Notes: generated from the letters alone by a model not told the origin. 15,275 bases of DNA from Chitinispirillaceae bacterium (GCA_016926315.1 JAFGOU010000464.1:1-15275); one strand, 5' to 3'; numbered from the stretch's first letter, positions 1-7,554 are shown. Translations and numbers: made by a program.

Positions 1-167
1 AATTAAAGCACCACCCCAAGCAACAAAAGAAATGGCGGCGGCGCTAGCGGCTTGTCCTAAAACACCTTTTTCGCTCCGCAGCGCTGCCGGAAATGATTCC
101 GCCGGACGGCCGGTTTCGTTTCTATATTATTTTCCTGAGGTGACGAACCTTTCCTGGAGGTCGCGGC
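1..167 (+). promoter_or_regulatory. Upstream region of the GH43 gene with a weak -10-like box and a clear RBS
   Basis: No gene is visible in this stretch. It contains a perfect 10-bp GC-rich palindrome (GCAGCGCTGC, 78-87). An AT-rich TATATTATTTT run starts at 123; TATTAT at 125-130 would serve as a -10 box, but there is no recognisable -35 at the proper distance. A strong Shine-Dalgarno (CTGGAGG, 154-160) lies 7 nt before the ATG at 168 and supports that start. The promoter is a guess; the ribosome binding site is clear. Confidence 0.3.
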
Positions 168-1976
168 ATGCATGTTTTCCGGTCGCTCGCGCAGGTGGTT
201 TTTTTTGCAGGCATTGTGTCAGCGGCCTGGAACACTTCGGACAACGGCAATCCGCTTCTGCCCGGCTATACTGCCGACCCGTCGATCATGTACGATTCGG
301 TTTCAGCAACGTTCTACATCTACTCCACGAGTGACGGCGTCTGGATTTCCTACAGCGCCGATCCGCAGGTGGCGTATTCGACGGATTTCATCACATGGAA
401 ATTCAGGCCGATCACGCTGCCCTCATTCTGGCCGACAACGCGGCTCTGGGCGCCTTCAGCGATGAAGCACCCGACCAACGGGCGTTACTACCTGATGTAC
501 TGCATTGGGGATGCTGCCTATATCGCCTATGCTACAACGCCTTATGGGCCCTGGGTCAACGCAGTTTCCGGCAATAATCCGCTCTATCGTTCCGGTAATC
601 TCACGGGTGGAAGTGATTGGATCGATCCTCAGTTTTTTATCGATACCAACGCCGTCTATTTTACTTTTGGTCAGACCTCCAACATGGGAATCGCTAAGCT
701 GGCGTTCAACCCAACGACCTATCTTGCGACCATCGACGGTTCCGATCCGCGGATGACCGACGGAGCGACGTATCGATGCAAGCGGCTGGCTGGTCTTTCC
801 AATAATCTGGAGGGGTCCTGCATGTTCAAGAAGGACGGCCGCTATTTCATCACCTATTCCAACAGCGCATGCCAGAATTACAACGTCCGCTATGCGGTCG
901 CATCGTCGCCAATTGGTCCCTTCACCTACATTAACCGGATCATCCTGCAGCGTGACAACACCAATAACATACTAGGGCCCGGTCACAATTCGATTCTGCG
1001 CTACGGCAACAACTGGTATATCTGCTACCACCGCCAGCACCATCAATACGTTGACGTCAAACGTCAGACCTGTATCGACCAGATCACCTTCAGCGGCGAT
1101 ACCATCAGTGTCGCGTCCCAGACAAACACCGGCGTCTGGTCGGGAAGCGGATCGCTCGAAACGCTTGTTGCGGCAAGCCGCGCTGTCCGGGAAACCGACC
1201 GTGCGTTTGGGAAAACGGTTCTGGCATCGAGTGAGAGCGCATACAAGGGCGGCACCTCGGGGAATCAGACCGAGACGTTTGCCGCGGTCCCGGGATTTTA
1301 CGCGGCACGCTATGCCGTCGATCGGAACAACGGCACCCGCTGGGCGCCGTCGACCCTGCCCGGATATCTCATCGTGGATCTCGGAGCTGACTTCCTGCTT
1401 TCCCGGTGCGAAACAACCTTCGAGCTGGTGATGCGGACTTACCGGTACCGGATCGACTACCTTGCCCAGTCAGAAGCTGCGGGCATCACGGCAGCCCACA
1501 ACGTGACGGCGTGGCATTCCTTCGCCGACCGCTCGACAAACCGTCAGAACGTCTCTCCGGTAGTCGATTCCGGACGGGTCACGGCGCGCTATGTAAGGAT
1601 CACGGTGCTATCCGCCGATCTTCCCACGGCAAGCGCGGAAATCAGCACCATTTTGCAGACCGATTATGCCGACCGTGTGAGTATTTTTGAATTTAAGGCG
1701 TTTGGCAGCGCTGCTACCGGCGTTGGCAGGGGAGGGGTTCCGTCGGCGCCATCCGCCCGCAGCGGAGCGCTGTCGTATGTCATGGATCGTGACGGCATTG
1801 CGGACATCGTCATCGTGAATACCGCCGGGAAAGCGGTGTTCCGGAGCAGGGAGGGGAAACCGCCGGGAACCGGTGCGGTGCGACCTGCAGAGCTGGGGCT
1901 GCCGCCGGGGGTGTATCTCTGCCAGATACGGACGCCGGGAGCGTTGAGTCGATCGGTTGTCAACTTGGTGCGGTAA
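168..1976 (+). CDS. Secreted GH43-family glycoside hydrolase with discoidin-like module and C-terminal sorting tail
   Basis: Probable arabinan- or xylan-side-chain-degrading enzyme (arabinofuranosidase, xylosidase or endo-arabinanase activity) of glycoside hydrolase family 43, exported from the cell. Residues 1-20 form a short signal peptide ending near SAA. A five-bladed-propeller catalytic domain covers about 28-325. The expected GH43 carboxylates are visible: base Asp37 in TADPS, pKa modulator Asp153 in WIDPQ, and acid Glu215 in LEGSC. GPGHNSI (270-276) is also typical of the family. Residues about 335-512 look like an F5/8-type C (discoidin) or CBM-like beta-sandwich containing RWAPS and YLIVDLG, likely for glycan binding. 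The last 65 residues, ending GVYLCQIRTPG...VVNLVR, resemble the short C-terminal sorting domains of type IX-secreted proteins in Bacteroidota and Fibrobacterota. A strong RBS at 154-160 supports the ATG at 168. The gene is monocistronic and convergent with folE. The GH43 assignment is firm; substrate and secretion route are inferred. Confidence 0.9.
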   Translation: MHVFRSLAQVVFFAGIVSAAWNTSDNGNPLLPGYTADPSIMYDSVSATFYIYSTSDGVWISYSADPQVAYSTDFITWKFRPITLPSFWPTTRLWAPSAMKHPTNGRYYLMYCIGDAAYIAYATTPYGPWVNAVSGNNPLYRSGNLTGGSDWIDPQFFIDTNAVYFTFGQTSNMGIAKLAFNPTTYLATIDGSDPRMTDGATYRCKRLAGLSNNLEGSCMFKKDGRYFITYSNSACQNYNVRYAVASSPIGPFTYINRIILQRDNTNNILGPGHNSILRYGNNWYICYHRQHHQYVDVKRQTCIDQITFSGDTISVASQTNTGVWSGSGSLETLVAASRAVRETDRAFGKTVLASSESAYKGGTSGNQTETFAAVPGFYAARYAVDRNNGTRWAPSTLPGYLIVDLGADFLLSRCETTFELVMRTYRYRIDYLAQSEAAGITAAHNVTAWHSFADRSTNRQNVSPVVDSGRVTARYVRITVLSADLPTASAEISTILQTDYADRVSIFEFKAFGSAATGVGRGGVPSAPSARSGALSYVMDRDGIADIVIVNTAGKAVFRSREGKPPGTGAVRPAELGLPPGVYLCQIRTPGALSRSVVNLVR

Positions 1977-2002
1977 CCGGCGGTGTTGGCCGTTCCTTCG
2001 TA

Positions 2003-2554
2003 TCAGACTCTTTCCATTCCGATGAGCTGCAGGAACTCCATCCGTGTCGCCTGGTCTTTTCTGAAGCAGCCGAGCATGGCGGAGGTCACCATTTTTGAGT
2101 TTTGTTTCTGGACGCCACGCATCATCATGCAGAGATGCTGCGCTTCAATGACCACGCCGACCCCTTCCGCACTGATCGGTTTCATGAGCGATGACGCGAT
2201 CTCCTGGGTCAGCCGTTCCTGAACCTGGAGGCGCCTTGCGAAGCAGTCGACCAGACGGGAGAGCTTGCTCACGCCGTATACTTTATCGCGGGCGATATAG
2301 CCGATATGGCATTTGCCGAAAAAAGGCAGCATATGGTGTTCGCACATGCTGTAGATCTCGATGTCGCGAACGATGATCATATGATTGCACTCTTCATCGA
2401 ATATCGCGGTTTTGAGAATGGCTTTGGGGTCCATCCGGTATCCCTGCATCAGGAACTCGAATGACCGCGCACAACGGGCAGGGGTTTTTACCAGTCCCTG
2501 CCGTTTCGGGTTTTCGCCGATGGCGGAGAGAATCCGCCGGATTGCCTGTTCCAT
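2003..2554 (-). CDS. folE: GTP cyclohydrolase I (type IA)
   Basis: Cytoplasmic, zinc-dependent enzyme that converts GTP to 7,8-dihydroneopterin triphosphate and formate, the first step of tetrahydrofolate synthesis and of the queuosine route. The 183 residues are close to the usual 180-220. The signature YSMCEHHMLPF supplies Cys71 and His74, and Cys142 in QHLCMMMRGV completes the zinc site. SKLSRLVDCFARRLQVQERLT (split around residue 100) is the conserved substrate-pocket and subunit-contact helix, and the protein ends with the family-typical RMEFLQLI. The ATG at 2554 follows an AGAGGTG ribosome binding site 5-6 nt upstream. It is convergent with the GH43 gene, with only 26 nt between the stops, and divergent from the membrane protein at 2697. 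No other folate or queuosine gene is in view, so the pathway served is not decided. Confidence 0.97.
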   Translation of the reverse strand: MEQAIRRILSAIGENPKRQGLVKTPARCARSFEFLMQGYRMDPKAILKTAIFDEECNHMIIVRDIEIYSMCEHHMLPFFGKCHIGYIARDKVYGVSKLSRLVDCFARRLQVQERLTQEIASSLMKPISAEGVGVVIEAQHLCMMMRGVQKQNSKMVTSAMLGCFRKDQATRMEFLQLIGMERV

Positions 2555-2680
2555 TGATCACCTCTGGTTAAAGTACGATGAGCGGTCATATTGCGCATTA
2601 CGGAGATAAAATACTCAAAGTATGCGTGGCAGTGGAAGTCCGGCGGTAACATGGTCTATTTTAACCGGTGCGGCTCATAC

Positions 2681-2690
2681 GGAAAGGAGC
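2681..2690 (+). promoter_or_regulatory. Ribosome binding site that fixes the start at 2697
   Basis: GGAAAGGAGC lies 6 nt before the ATG at 2697. The upstream in-frame ATG at 2622 has no comparable site. The extra 25 residues it would add are not conserved-looking and would put a polar stretch before the membrane anchor. The start at 2697 is therefore preferred. Confidence 0.7.
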
Positions 2691-2696
2691 GAGTAC

Positions 2697-3713
2697 ATGC
2701 GGATCTCATTTGGCGGCGGCCCATCAGGAAACCGGTCACTTTATCTGCTCATGGGCCTGTCGGTCGTTTTTGTCATCGTATTCTGGCAGGTGATCAATAA
2801 GGTGCCGGTTCTTTTTTCCCTCTCTTCGCTGAACGGGGGACGGGCGGAAATGGCGGAAAACCGGTTTAATGACGAACAGAAAGACCTGATGAAAAAACGG
2901 TTTGCAGGGTACTGGGAATTTGAGACCGATACCATCTCCGAAACGAATGCGGTCCATAAAACCGACCGTATCGAGTACAAGGACAACGGGATCATCTGGC
3001 AGGTCATTATCTGGGAGATCGCGATGCCCTCGGGAGAGCGCACAACGTTTCACCACGTTCGGACGGCATACTGTAACCCGTTCGGACTGACCGACCAAGG
3101 CGATACGATCTGCGAAGTCGGGGTATATAAGCAGGCGGTAATTGCCGGCGGCACCACCTGCGTCGACAACCTCGTACTCCTTGAGACCTGGAACGCTTGG
3201 CGAAGGGAGGACACGCTTCACCTGTGCAACAGGTCGTATACCCGTTACAAGGGCGCCCTTGCTTCCTTTTTCCCCGGGGGGTTGCTCGGGATCGTAGACT
3301 CGGTCTGGCTGCGTGACTGCAACGGCAGGCGGTATATCTCGGAATTCGCCAGAACTGCCGTTGCGGCCGACCTGGAAAAAATGAAATCATCCGGCGATCG
3401 GGCGGACGAAGTGCGGGCCCTGGTCGAACGGTATTATATACCTGCGGTGATCGCTGAAAACTGGCGCGGTTTTTCAAAAAGCACCCTGAAGCCCGTCGAT
3501 ATCTCCTTCCAGGTCACACCGTCAGGCACGGTAACCTCCGCACGCCTTGCCTCCGGCCGCGATGACGGCAAGATGTATTTCAGGGGGCTGGAGTATGAGA
3601 TGGCGACATGGCGTTTTCCCCGGCGGGACGGGGAAGATAAAAACGCCCTTTTCCGGTTCCGGTTCGACCTTGCGGCCGGAGCGGCGAATCAAAGTGGAAG
3701 CAACGTTCAATAG
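2697..3713 (+). CDS. Membrane-anchored protein with AgmX/PglI (TonB-like) C-terminal domain
   Basis: The role is unknown. From the preferred start the protein has 338 residues. A single hydrophobic segment at about 15-31 should anchor it in the inner membrane with the bulk outside the cytoplasm. The middle (about 60-220) is an unrecognised domain with several Trp-rich beta-like stretches (GYWEFETDT, IIWQVIIWEI, LLETWNAW) and cysteines at 126, 139, 155, 177 and 208. Residues about 262-325 (VDISFQVTPSGTVTSARL, then ATWRFPRRDG and a closing FRFRFDL) follow the AgmX/PglI-type C-terminal pattern: a strand, PSG.V, then WRFP and a final F.F strand. That domain is related to TonB-C and known from myxobacterial gliding and secretion proteins. 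The gene lies 85 nt upstream of the histidine kinase on the same strand, but a promoter-like element sits between them, so co-transcription is uncertain. The C-terminal domain call is from pattern memory and is moderate; the middle domain is unassigned. Confidence 0.75.
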   Translation: MRISFGGGPSGNRSLYLLMGLSVVFVIVFWQVINKVPVLFSLSSLNGGRAEMAENRFNDEQKDLMKKRFAGYWEFETDTISETNAVHKTDRIEYKDNGIIWQVIIWEIAMPSGERTTFHHVRTAYCNPFGLTDQGDTICEVGVYKQAVIAGGTTCVDNLVLLETWNAWRREDTLHLCNRSYTRYKGALASFFPGGLLGIVDSVWLRDCNGRRYISEFARTAVAADLEKMKSSGDRADEVRALVERYYIPAVIAENWRGFSKSTLKPVDISFQVTPSGTVTSARLASGRDDGKMYFRGLEYEMATWRFPRRDGEDKNALFRFRFDLAAGAANQSGSNVQ

Positions 3714-3731
3714 GTGGCACTTCGAAACAGG

Positions 3732-3760
3732 TGGAAAAATCCTATTCCGCAATGTATATT
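3732..3760 (+). promoter_or_regulatory. Candidate sigma70-type promoter for the hybrid histidine kinase
   Basis: TGGAAA (3732-3737) is a 4/6 match to the -35 consensus and TATATT (3755-3760) a 5/6 match to the -10 consensus, separated by exactly 17 nt. Transcription would begin near 3767, about 30 nt before the kinase ATG. Found by eye; no experimental support. Confidence 0.4.
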
Positions 3761-3763
3761 AAA

Positions 3764-3794
3764 GTACGTCCTCATTCACCCCATAAGGGCGTAC
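3764..3794 (+). promoter_or_regulatory. Inverted repeat covering the kinase ribosome binding site
   Basis: GTACGTCC (3764-3771) pairs with GGGCGTAC (3787-3794) over 8 bp, with one G-U pair if formed in RNA and a 15-nt loop. The right arm includes the GGG of the likely Shine-Dalgarno AAGGG (3785-3789), just before the ATG at 3799. It could be an RNA hairpin limiting translation or a DNA operator overlapping the transcription start. If transcription starts near 3767, the RNA stem would lack its first bases, which favours the operator reading. Chance occurrence is possible. Confidence 0.35.
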
Positions 3795-3798
3795 ACAC

Positions 3799-5559
3799 AT
3801 GGAAACAAATATCCTGCAATCGCAGATTGCCGAAATTCGTCGCCGTCTTGAAGAAATCGAATCGGTTTTTACCGTATCCCCTTCCGGCTCCGCGCCGGGA
3901 ACCGTCGTGCTTCCTTCACCTCAACTGGGCAAAGAGCTCGGCGGGTCCCTCCGCGCCTTAAGCGACCTCTGCAAAGCTCTTGATTCCGGATCAAAAGACC
4001 GCGGTTTTACCGCTCCTGATTTACAGGAAGGAATATCCGGCGGCAGCGAATTGCCCGGCAGTATCTTGCGGAGTATCACCGATGCCGTGATCGCCGTTGA
4101 TGCACGGGGGAAGGCCATTTTTCTGAATGCCGCCGCGGAAAAGCTGACCGGTTGGTCCCTGGCCGAGGCCGTTGGAAAGCCCCTTGCGGAAATCACGCCT
4201 CTTTTTGAAGAACGTGACCACTCCCGGCCATTCGACTACCATCTTGACCGCACCAAAGGGGACACCGCGCAGGGATTCGAACAGCGGGCGCTTCTGCGGG
4301 CACGGGATAAAAAAGAGCACATGGTGACGATACAGGGGTCCCGCATGACCGGACAGGGGCAATCCCCGGGGACCGCCCTTGTCGTACGCGATATCTCAAA
4401 GAGCTATTTCCTTGAGGAAGAGGTTTTGAAGATACGAAAACTCGAGTCGGTGGGCGTGCTGGCGGGTGGCATTGCCCATGATTTCAACAATCTTCTTACC
4501 GGCATCACGACCAATCTGTTTATGGCGCGAATGAGCGTTGTGGGAAATAATGAAGCGAGTTCCCTCATAAGCGAGGCGGAGAAGGCGGCTTTCAAGGCAA
4601 CTACCCTGACCAAGCAGCTGCTGTCGTTTGCCCGCGGCGGACCGTCGATCAAGGAACGCTCGTCGATAAAGCAGCTTGTTCAGGACACGGTCGGATTCTG
4701 CCTGAGCGGTTCCAACGTTGATTACCGGCTCGATCTTCCCGATGATCTGCCGTCCGTCGAAATTGACAAGGGTCAGATCGACCAGGTACTCAACAATCTT
4801 ATCATGAACGCGGCTCAATCCATGCCTGACGGCGGCACCGTGACCATTGGCGCGGAAAGCGTGGAAATTACCGGAACAGGAGCATTAAAAACCCTTCCGC
4901 TGCAGCCGGGCAGGTATGTCAAGGTCTGGGTCAAGGACGAAGGAACCGGTATTTCCCCTGAATATCTGGAACGGATTTTCGATCCGTACTTTTCCACCAG
5001 GGAGGAAAAAACCGGGCTTGGACTGAGCACCTCCTATTCCATCATCAAACGGCATGGCGGCCATATCTATGTCGAATCCGCAAAAGGGAAAGGGTCATCG
5101 TTTATCTTCCTTCTGCCGGTCCCTGAGGAAAACGGTGATGCGAAAAATAAAACCGTCGGTATCATGAGTAAAGGTACCGGCAAAGTACTCATCATGGATG
5201 ACGACATGATTGTCCGTACGGTGGTGGAGACGCTTCTTAAAAAAGCGGGGTACTCGCCCTTGTGCGTTGCCAACGGCGAAGATGCGCTCCGGGAGTATCG
5301 GGAAGCGATGGGAAAAAACGATCCCTTTACCATTACCATCATGGACCTTACCATACCGGGGGGAATGGGCGGCAAGGAAACGATCAAGCGACTGCGTGAG
5401 ATCGACCCCGGCGCAAGAGTGATTGTTTTCAGCGGCTACTCCAACGACCCGATCTTTTCCAATTTCAAGGAGTTCGGATTCGACGGCATCCTGTCAAAAC
5501 CGTTCAGCATCGAAGAATTCCTGAAAACCATCGCCATGGTGTTGCATGAGCGCACCTGA
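3799..5559 (+). CDS. Soluble PAS-domain hybrid histidine kinase with C-terminal receiver
   Basis: Cytoplasmic two-component sensor kinase of 586 residues. A short charged helix at 1-25 could be a coiled coil; residues 30-80 look linker-like. A PAS domain spans about 86-200 (ITDAVIAVDARGKAIFLNAAAEKLTGW) and probably senses a small ligand, redox state or a partner. The H-box VLAGGIAHDFNNLLTGI places the phosphorylated His at 227, in the GGIAHDFNN class of HisKA domains. The ATPase domain shows the N-box Asn337, the G1 box DEGTGI (380-385) and GLGLS (406-410). The receiver starts near 461, with acidic residues 467-469, phospho-acceptor Asp516 in IMDLTIPGG, Ser545 and Lys567. There is no membrane segment, so the signal is internal. 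The ATG at 3799 follows AAGGG at 9 nt. No separate response regulator or phosphotransfer protein is adjacent, so the output partner is unknown. It is convergent with the deacetylase at 5641. Confidence 0.95.
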   Translation: METNILQSQIAEIRRRLEEIESVFTVSPSGSAPGTVVLPSPQLGKELGGSLRALSDLCKALDSGSKDRGFTAPDLQEGISGGSELPGSILRSITDAVIAVDARGKAIFLNAAAEKLTGWSLAEAVGKPLAEITPLFEERDHSRPFDYHLDRTKGDTAQGFEQRALLRARDKKEHMVTIQGSRMTGQGQSPGTALVVRDISKSYFLEEEVLKIRKLESVGVLAGGIAHDFNNLLTGITTNLFMARMSVVGNNEASSLISEAEKAAFKATTLTKQLLSFARGGPSIKERSSIKQLVQDTVGFCLSGSNVDYRLDLPDDLPSVEIDKGQIDQVLNNLIMNAAQSMPDGGTVTIGAESVEITGTGALKTLPLQPGRYVKVWVKDEGTGISPEYLERIFDPYFSTREEKTGLGLSTSYSIIKRHGGHIYVESAKGKGSSFIFLLPVPEENGDAKNKTVGIMSKGTGKVLIMDDDMIVRTVVETLLKKAGYSPLCVANGEDALREYREAMGKNDPFTITIMDLTIPGGMGGKETIKRLREIDPGARVIVFSGYSNDPIFSNFKEFGFDGILSKPFSIEEFLKTIAMVLHERT

Positions 5560-5640
5560 AGGATCGGGCTTCGATAAAAACTCCGTGGTATTCTGAATGT
5601 ATCTGGGTCTTCCTGCGCTGTCGGCTAAGGTCCAAGGCCC

Positions 5641-6519
5641 TTACCTCGACGGCAGTATCCTGTAGGTATCCCTGAATTTCCAGAGCGGCGCACCCCTGGC
5701 GAAATGGCTCATCAATACGGCGAGTGCGGTGGAGACGGACACGGAGGCGGTACCGCGGACCCTGTCCAATACGCTTTGCAGCGTATCGAACCGGTATACG
5801 CCATGCACCGGAAAGAGGCGGTCCGATGCTTCCCGGTGCCTTCGGTAGATGGTAGCATGCGTATAGCCGCATTCACCTGCAATATTCCAGATACGGCGGT
5901 TCCAGGAGCCGAAGGGAAAGGAGAGCGCAGTAACGGATTTCCCTACGATGTCTTCCAAAAGCCTTTTGGAGTCTCTCAGCTCGGTGACGAGGTCGGCGGT
6001 TTCAAGAAGGGTAAGGTCGGGATGGGAAAGCGTATGGCTGCCTATCTCATGGCCCTGCGCACTTATCTCCCTTAGTTCTGGAGCCGATAGGTGATGAAAG
6101 GCGGGCAGAATGTCCCAGCTCGACGTTCTGCCGAGATAGCCGGCAACCGGAAAAAGGGTGACCTTGTAATCGCCATCGGCAAGCACCGGGAGCGCATGCC
6201 GGTAAAAACTCCGGCAACCGTCGTCAAAGGTGAGAAGGAGCGGTTGCCTATCCCCTTGATGCCGAAATCCTTGTGCTTCGCTTATGGTCACCGGCCGGAA
6301 CGATGCTTGCACAAGACCGCGTATGAACCGCTCGAACAGCTTTCGGGACAGCGCAGACATGGTGATAAAGTGTCCGGTATCGATCGAATGGAAAAGCAGT
6401 CCCGGAATCGGCCGCGGCCGCGTGCGGCCGGCAAGAACGGCACCGATGGCGCCGGCAAAAAGGGGAGCAAGCGTTACCTTCAGAAAGGACGCCAGCAGAA
6501 TTGACGAAGATGCGGACAT
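5641..6519 (-). CDS. Membrane-anchored NodB-type polysaccharide deacetylase
   Basis: Carbohydrate esterase 4 family member likely to remove acetyl groups from N-acetylated sugars in peptidoglycan or an exopolysaccharide. The N-terminus (about 5-30) is a hydrophobic segment that could anchor the protein facing the periplasm. LLFHSID (41-47) is the common beta-strand motif before the barrel. LLLTFDDG carries the catalytic/metal Asp pair at 99-100, and IGSHTLSHPDL gives metal ligands His162 and His166. LSFPFGSWN (199-207) matches motif 3, although the usual Arg is replaced. VHGVYRFDT lies near the C-terminal motif. The ATG at 6519 lacks a convincing Shine-Dalgarno, and the next Met (residue 54) would delete the anchor and the LLFHSID strand, so the long form is preferred; a non-ATG start cannot be excluded. 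Substrate is unknown. The gene is divergent from the zinc-ribbon protein. Confidence 0.92.
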   Translation of the reverse strand: MSASSSILLASFLKVTLAPLFAGAIGAVLAGRTRPRPIPGLLFHSIDTGHFITMSALSRKLFERFIRGLVQASFRPVTISEAQGFRHQGDRQPLLLTFDDGCRSFYRHALPVLADGDYKVTLFPVAGYLGRTSSWDILPAFHHLSAPELREISAQGHEIGSHTLSHPDLTLLETADLVTELRDSKRLLEDIVGKSVTALSFPFGSWNRRIWNIAGECGYTHATIYRRHREASDRLFPVHGVYRFDTLQSVLDRVRGTASVSVSTALAVLMSHFARGAPLWKFRDTYRILPSR

Positions 6520-6614
6520 AGTACGGTAGTTGTGCTGAAGGTCATCATCAATTTATATATTGTCGTTATGACCCACAAGATAAAACGCGTTGCATTAGGT
6601 GAAAGGACCGGTTA
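6520..6614. promoter_or_regulatory. Divergent intergenic region with shared AT-rich core
   Basis: This 95-nt gap separates the divergent starts of the deacetylase (-) and the zinc-ribbon protein (+). The centre, AATTTATATATTG (about 6550-6562), offers -10-like sequences on both strands. On the + strand TTGTGC lies about 17-18 nt before TTATAT/TATATA. On the - strand TTGTGG precedes TAAATT by 17 nt. A good RBS, GAAAGGA (6601-6607), serves the + gene. Promoter positions are tentative. Confidence 0.3.
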
Positions 6615-6890
6615 ATGGCACCGGATAGCGTAACCTGCCCCCATTGCGGTGAAACGATAAGGAGAAAGGCAAAGGCCTGCCCTCATTGCGGATCTGACGA
6701 AGCCACGGGATGGTCGGACGGCGTGTACCTTGACGGAATAGACCTGCCTGATGAAGGCGCGTATGAAGATGCCCTCGCCGATGAATTCGGGAAGGGAACG
6801 ACGCGCCGCTATCAGAAAATATGGATCGTGGTTACGGCGTGTGCCATCCTCGCCGTTTTCATCGCGGGAGTAGTTACCATCGTGCGATAA
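6615..6890 (+). CDS. Small zinc-ribbon membrane protein
   Basis: A 91-residue protein of unknown function. The N-terminus has two CPHC knuckles (Cys8/Cys11 and Cys22/Cys25, ten residues between them), a classical zinc ribbon of the cytoplasmic zinc-ribbon class. An acidic linker (about 34-60) follows, then a basic patch TTRRYQK and a single transmembrane helix (about 69-89) ending at the C-terminus. The expected topology is a tail-anchored protein with the zinc ribbon in the cytoplasm. GAAAGGA at 6601-6607 lies 7 nt before the ATG. Its stop is 7 nt from the stop of the convergent roadblock gene. It could be a small adaptor, but nothing in the sequence names a partner. Confidence 0.85.
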   Translation: MAPDSVTCPHCGETIRRKAKACPHCGSDEATGWSDGVYLDGIDLPDEGAYEDALADEFGKGTTRRYQKIWIVVTACAILAVFIAGVVTIVR

Positions 6891-6897
6891 TGCCGGA

Positions 6898-7554
6898 TCA
6901 GGTGTTTTTCGGGGGGTTCTGGCGCCGTTTGTTCTGGATGTACAACATTGCATTATCCTGCCCGTTTGGCGCAAAATCCCCCTGCTGCGGCGGGGCAGGA
7001 GGCGCTGCCTCCTGATAGTACTGCGGTTGTGACTGGGCGTATTGCTGCGCCTTCTGGTACTGCTCCGGCGTCATGGGTTGCTGCCCTTCCGGGGGGAGGT
7101 ACTGGAAGGACCCGCCGCTCATATCGAGATCGAGGTCAATCTGGTCCTCGTCTTTATCGTACACCAGTCGCAGCGCTTCCTTGAGCTGCCGTTCGAACTG
7201 CCTGATAAATACCTTGACCCGGTCGATATTGGTCTGATCGTCGAACACCACTGAAAGAAAGGTGTTATCGTCGATGGCGTCGATATAGACGTTTTTATCT
7301 TTGCCCTGGTGATACATCGTGGAAAATTCCGTTTCGCCGACCAGGTTGGCGATGGCGAGAGTAGACGCGGTATTGCCTGCGACAAGCGCTGCAAGCGAAA
7401 CGATATCAACCTGTTCCAGACTGCCCTGATGGGTAAGAACACGTCCGTCACGGTTTATGCACACGGCAAGCAGCAGCTTCGCTTTGGCGATAAGAGGACC
7501 GAGAACGGCATTAAGCCGTTCAATGTCCTCAGGAAAAAGGATCATGTCTTTCAT
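6898..7554 (-). CDS. Roadblock/LC7-domain protein (MglB-like) with Pro/Gln-rich tail
   Basis: Likely partner of the GTPase encoded just upstream. Residues about 8-125 form a roadblock/LC7 fold: an N-terminal helix, then strands LLLAVCINRDGRVLTHQG, a helix with SLAALVAGNTASTLAIA, strands FSTMYHQGKDKNVYIDAI and FLSVVFDD, and a closing helix DRVKVFIRQFERQLKEAL. In Myxococcus, MglB of this fold dimerises and acts as the GAP and GEF-like partner of MglA. An acidic patch (DKDEDQIDLDLD, 133-144) is followed by a Pro/Gln/Tyr-rich tail (150-218) that should be disordered. Its ATG overlaps the GTPase stop as ATGA at 7551-7554. With only a weak SD, translation is probably coupled to the GTPase; a second Met at residue 4 is an alternative start. 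It appears to be the last gene of the block. The domain call is firm; partnership with the GTPase is inferred from gene order. Confidence 0.9.
   Translation of the reverse strand: MKDMILFPEDIERLNAVLGPLIAKAKLLLAVCINRDGRVLTHQGSLEQVDIVSLAALVAGNTASTLAIANLVGETEFSTMYHQGKDKNVYIDAIDDNTFLSVVFDDQTNIDRVKVFIRQFERQLKEALRLVYDKDEDQIDLDLDMSGGSFQYLPPEGQQPMTPEQYQKAQQYAQSQPQYYQEAAPPAPPQQGDFAPNGQDNAMLYIQNKRRQNPPKNT

Noticed and set aside
199..206. T8 run in the signal-peptide region of the GH43 gene as a phase-variation site
   Set aside because: Eight-base A/T runs occur in several other genes of this window (for example 9433-9440), so a single T8 coding for Phe-Phe is not remarkable.
1977..2002. Possible bidirectional terminator between the GH43 gene and folE
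   Set aside because: Only a 4-bp CGGC/GCCG stem is visible and no proper U-tract follows on either strand.
2622..2696. Longer N-terminus for the AgmX-like protein from the ATG at 2622
   Set aside because: No ribosome binding site, and the added 25 residues do not look like a signal. The ATG at 2697 has a strong RBS and directly precedes the membrane anchor.
2736..3221. 161-residue frame antisense to the AgmX-like gene
   Set aside because: No RBS, no domain pattern, and fully inside a better-supported gene on the other strand.
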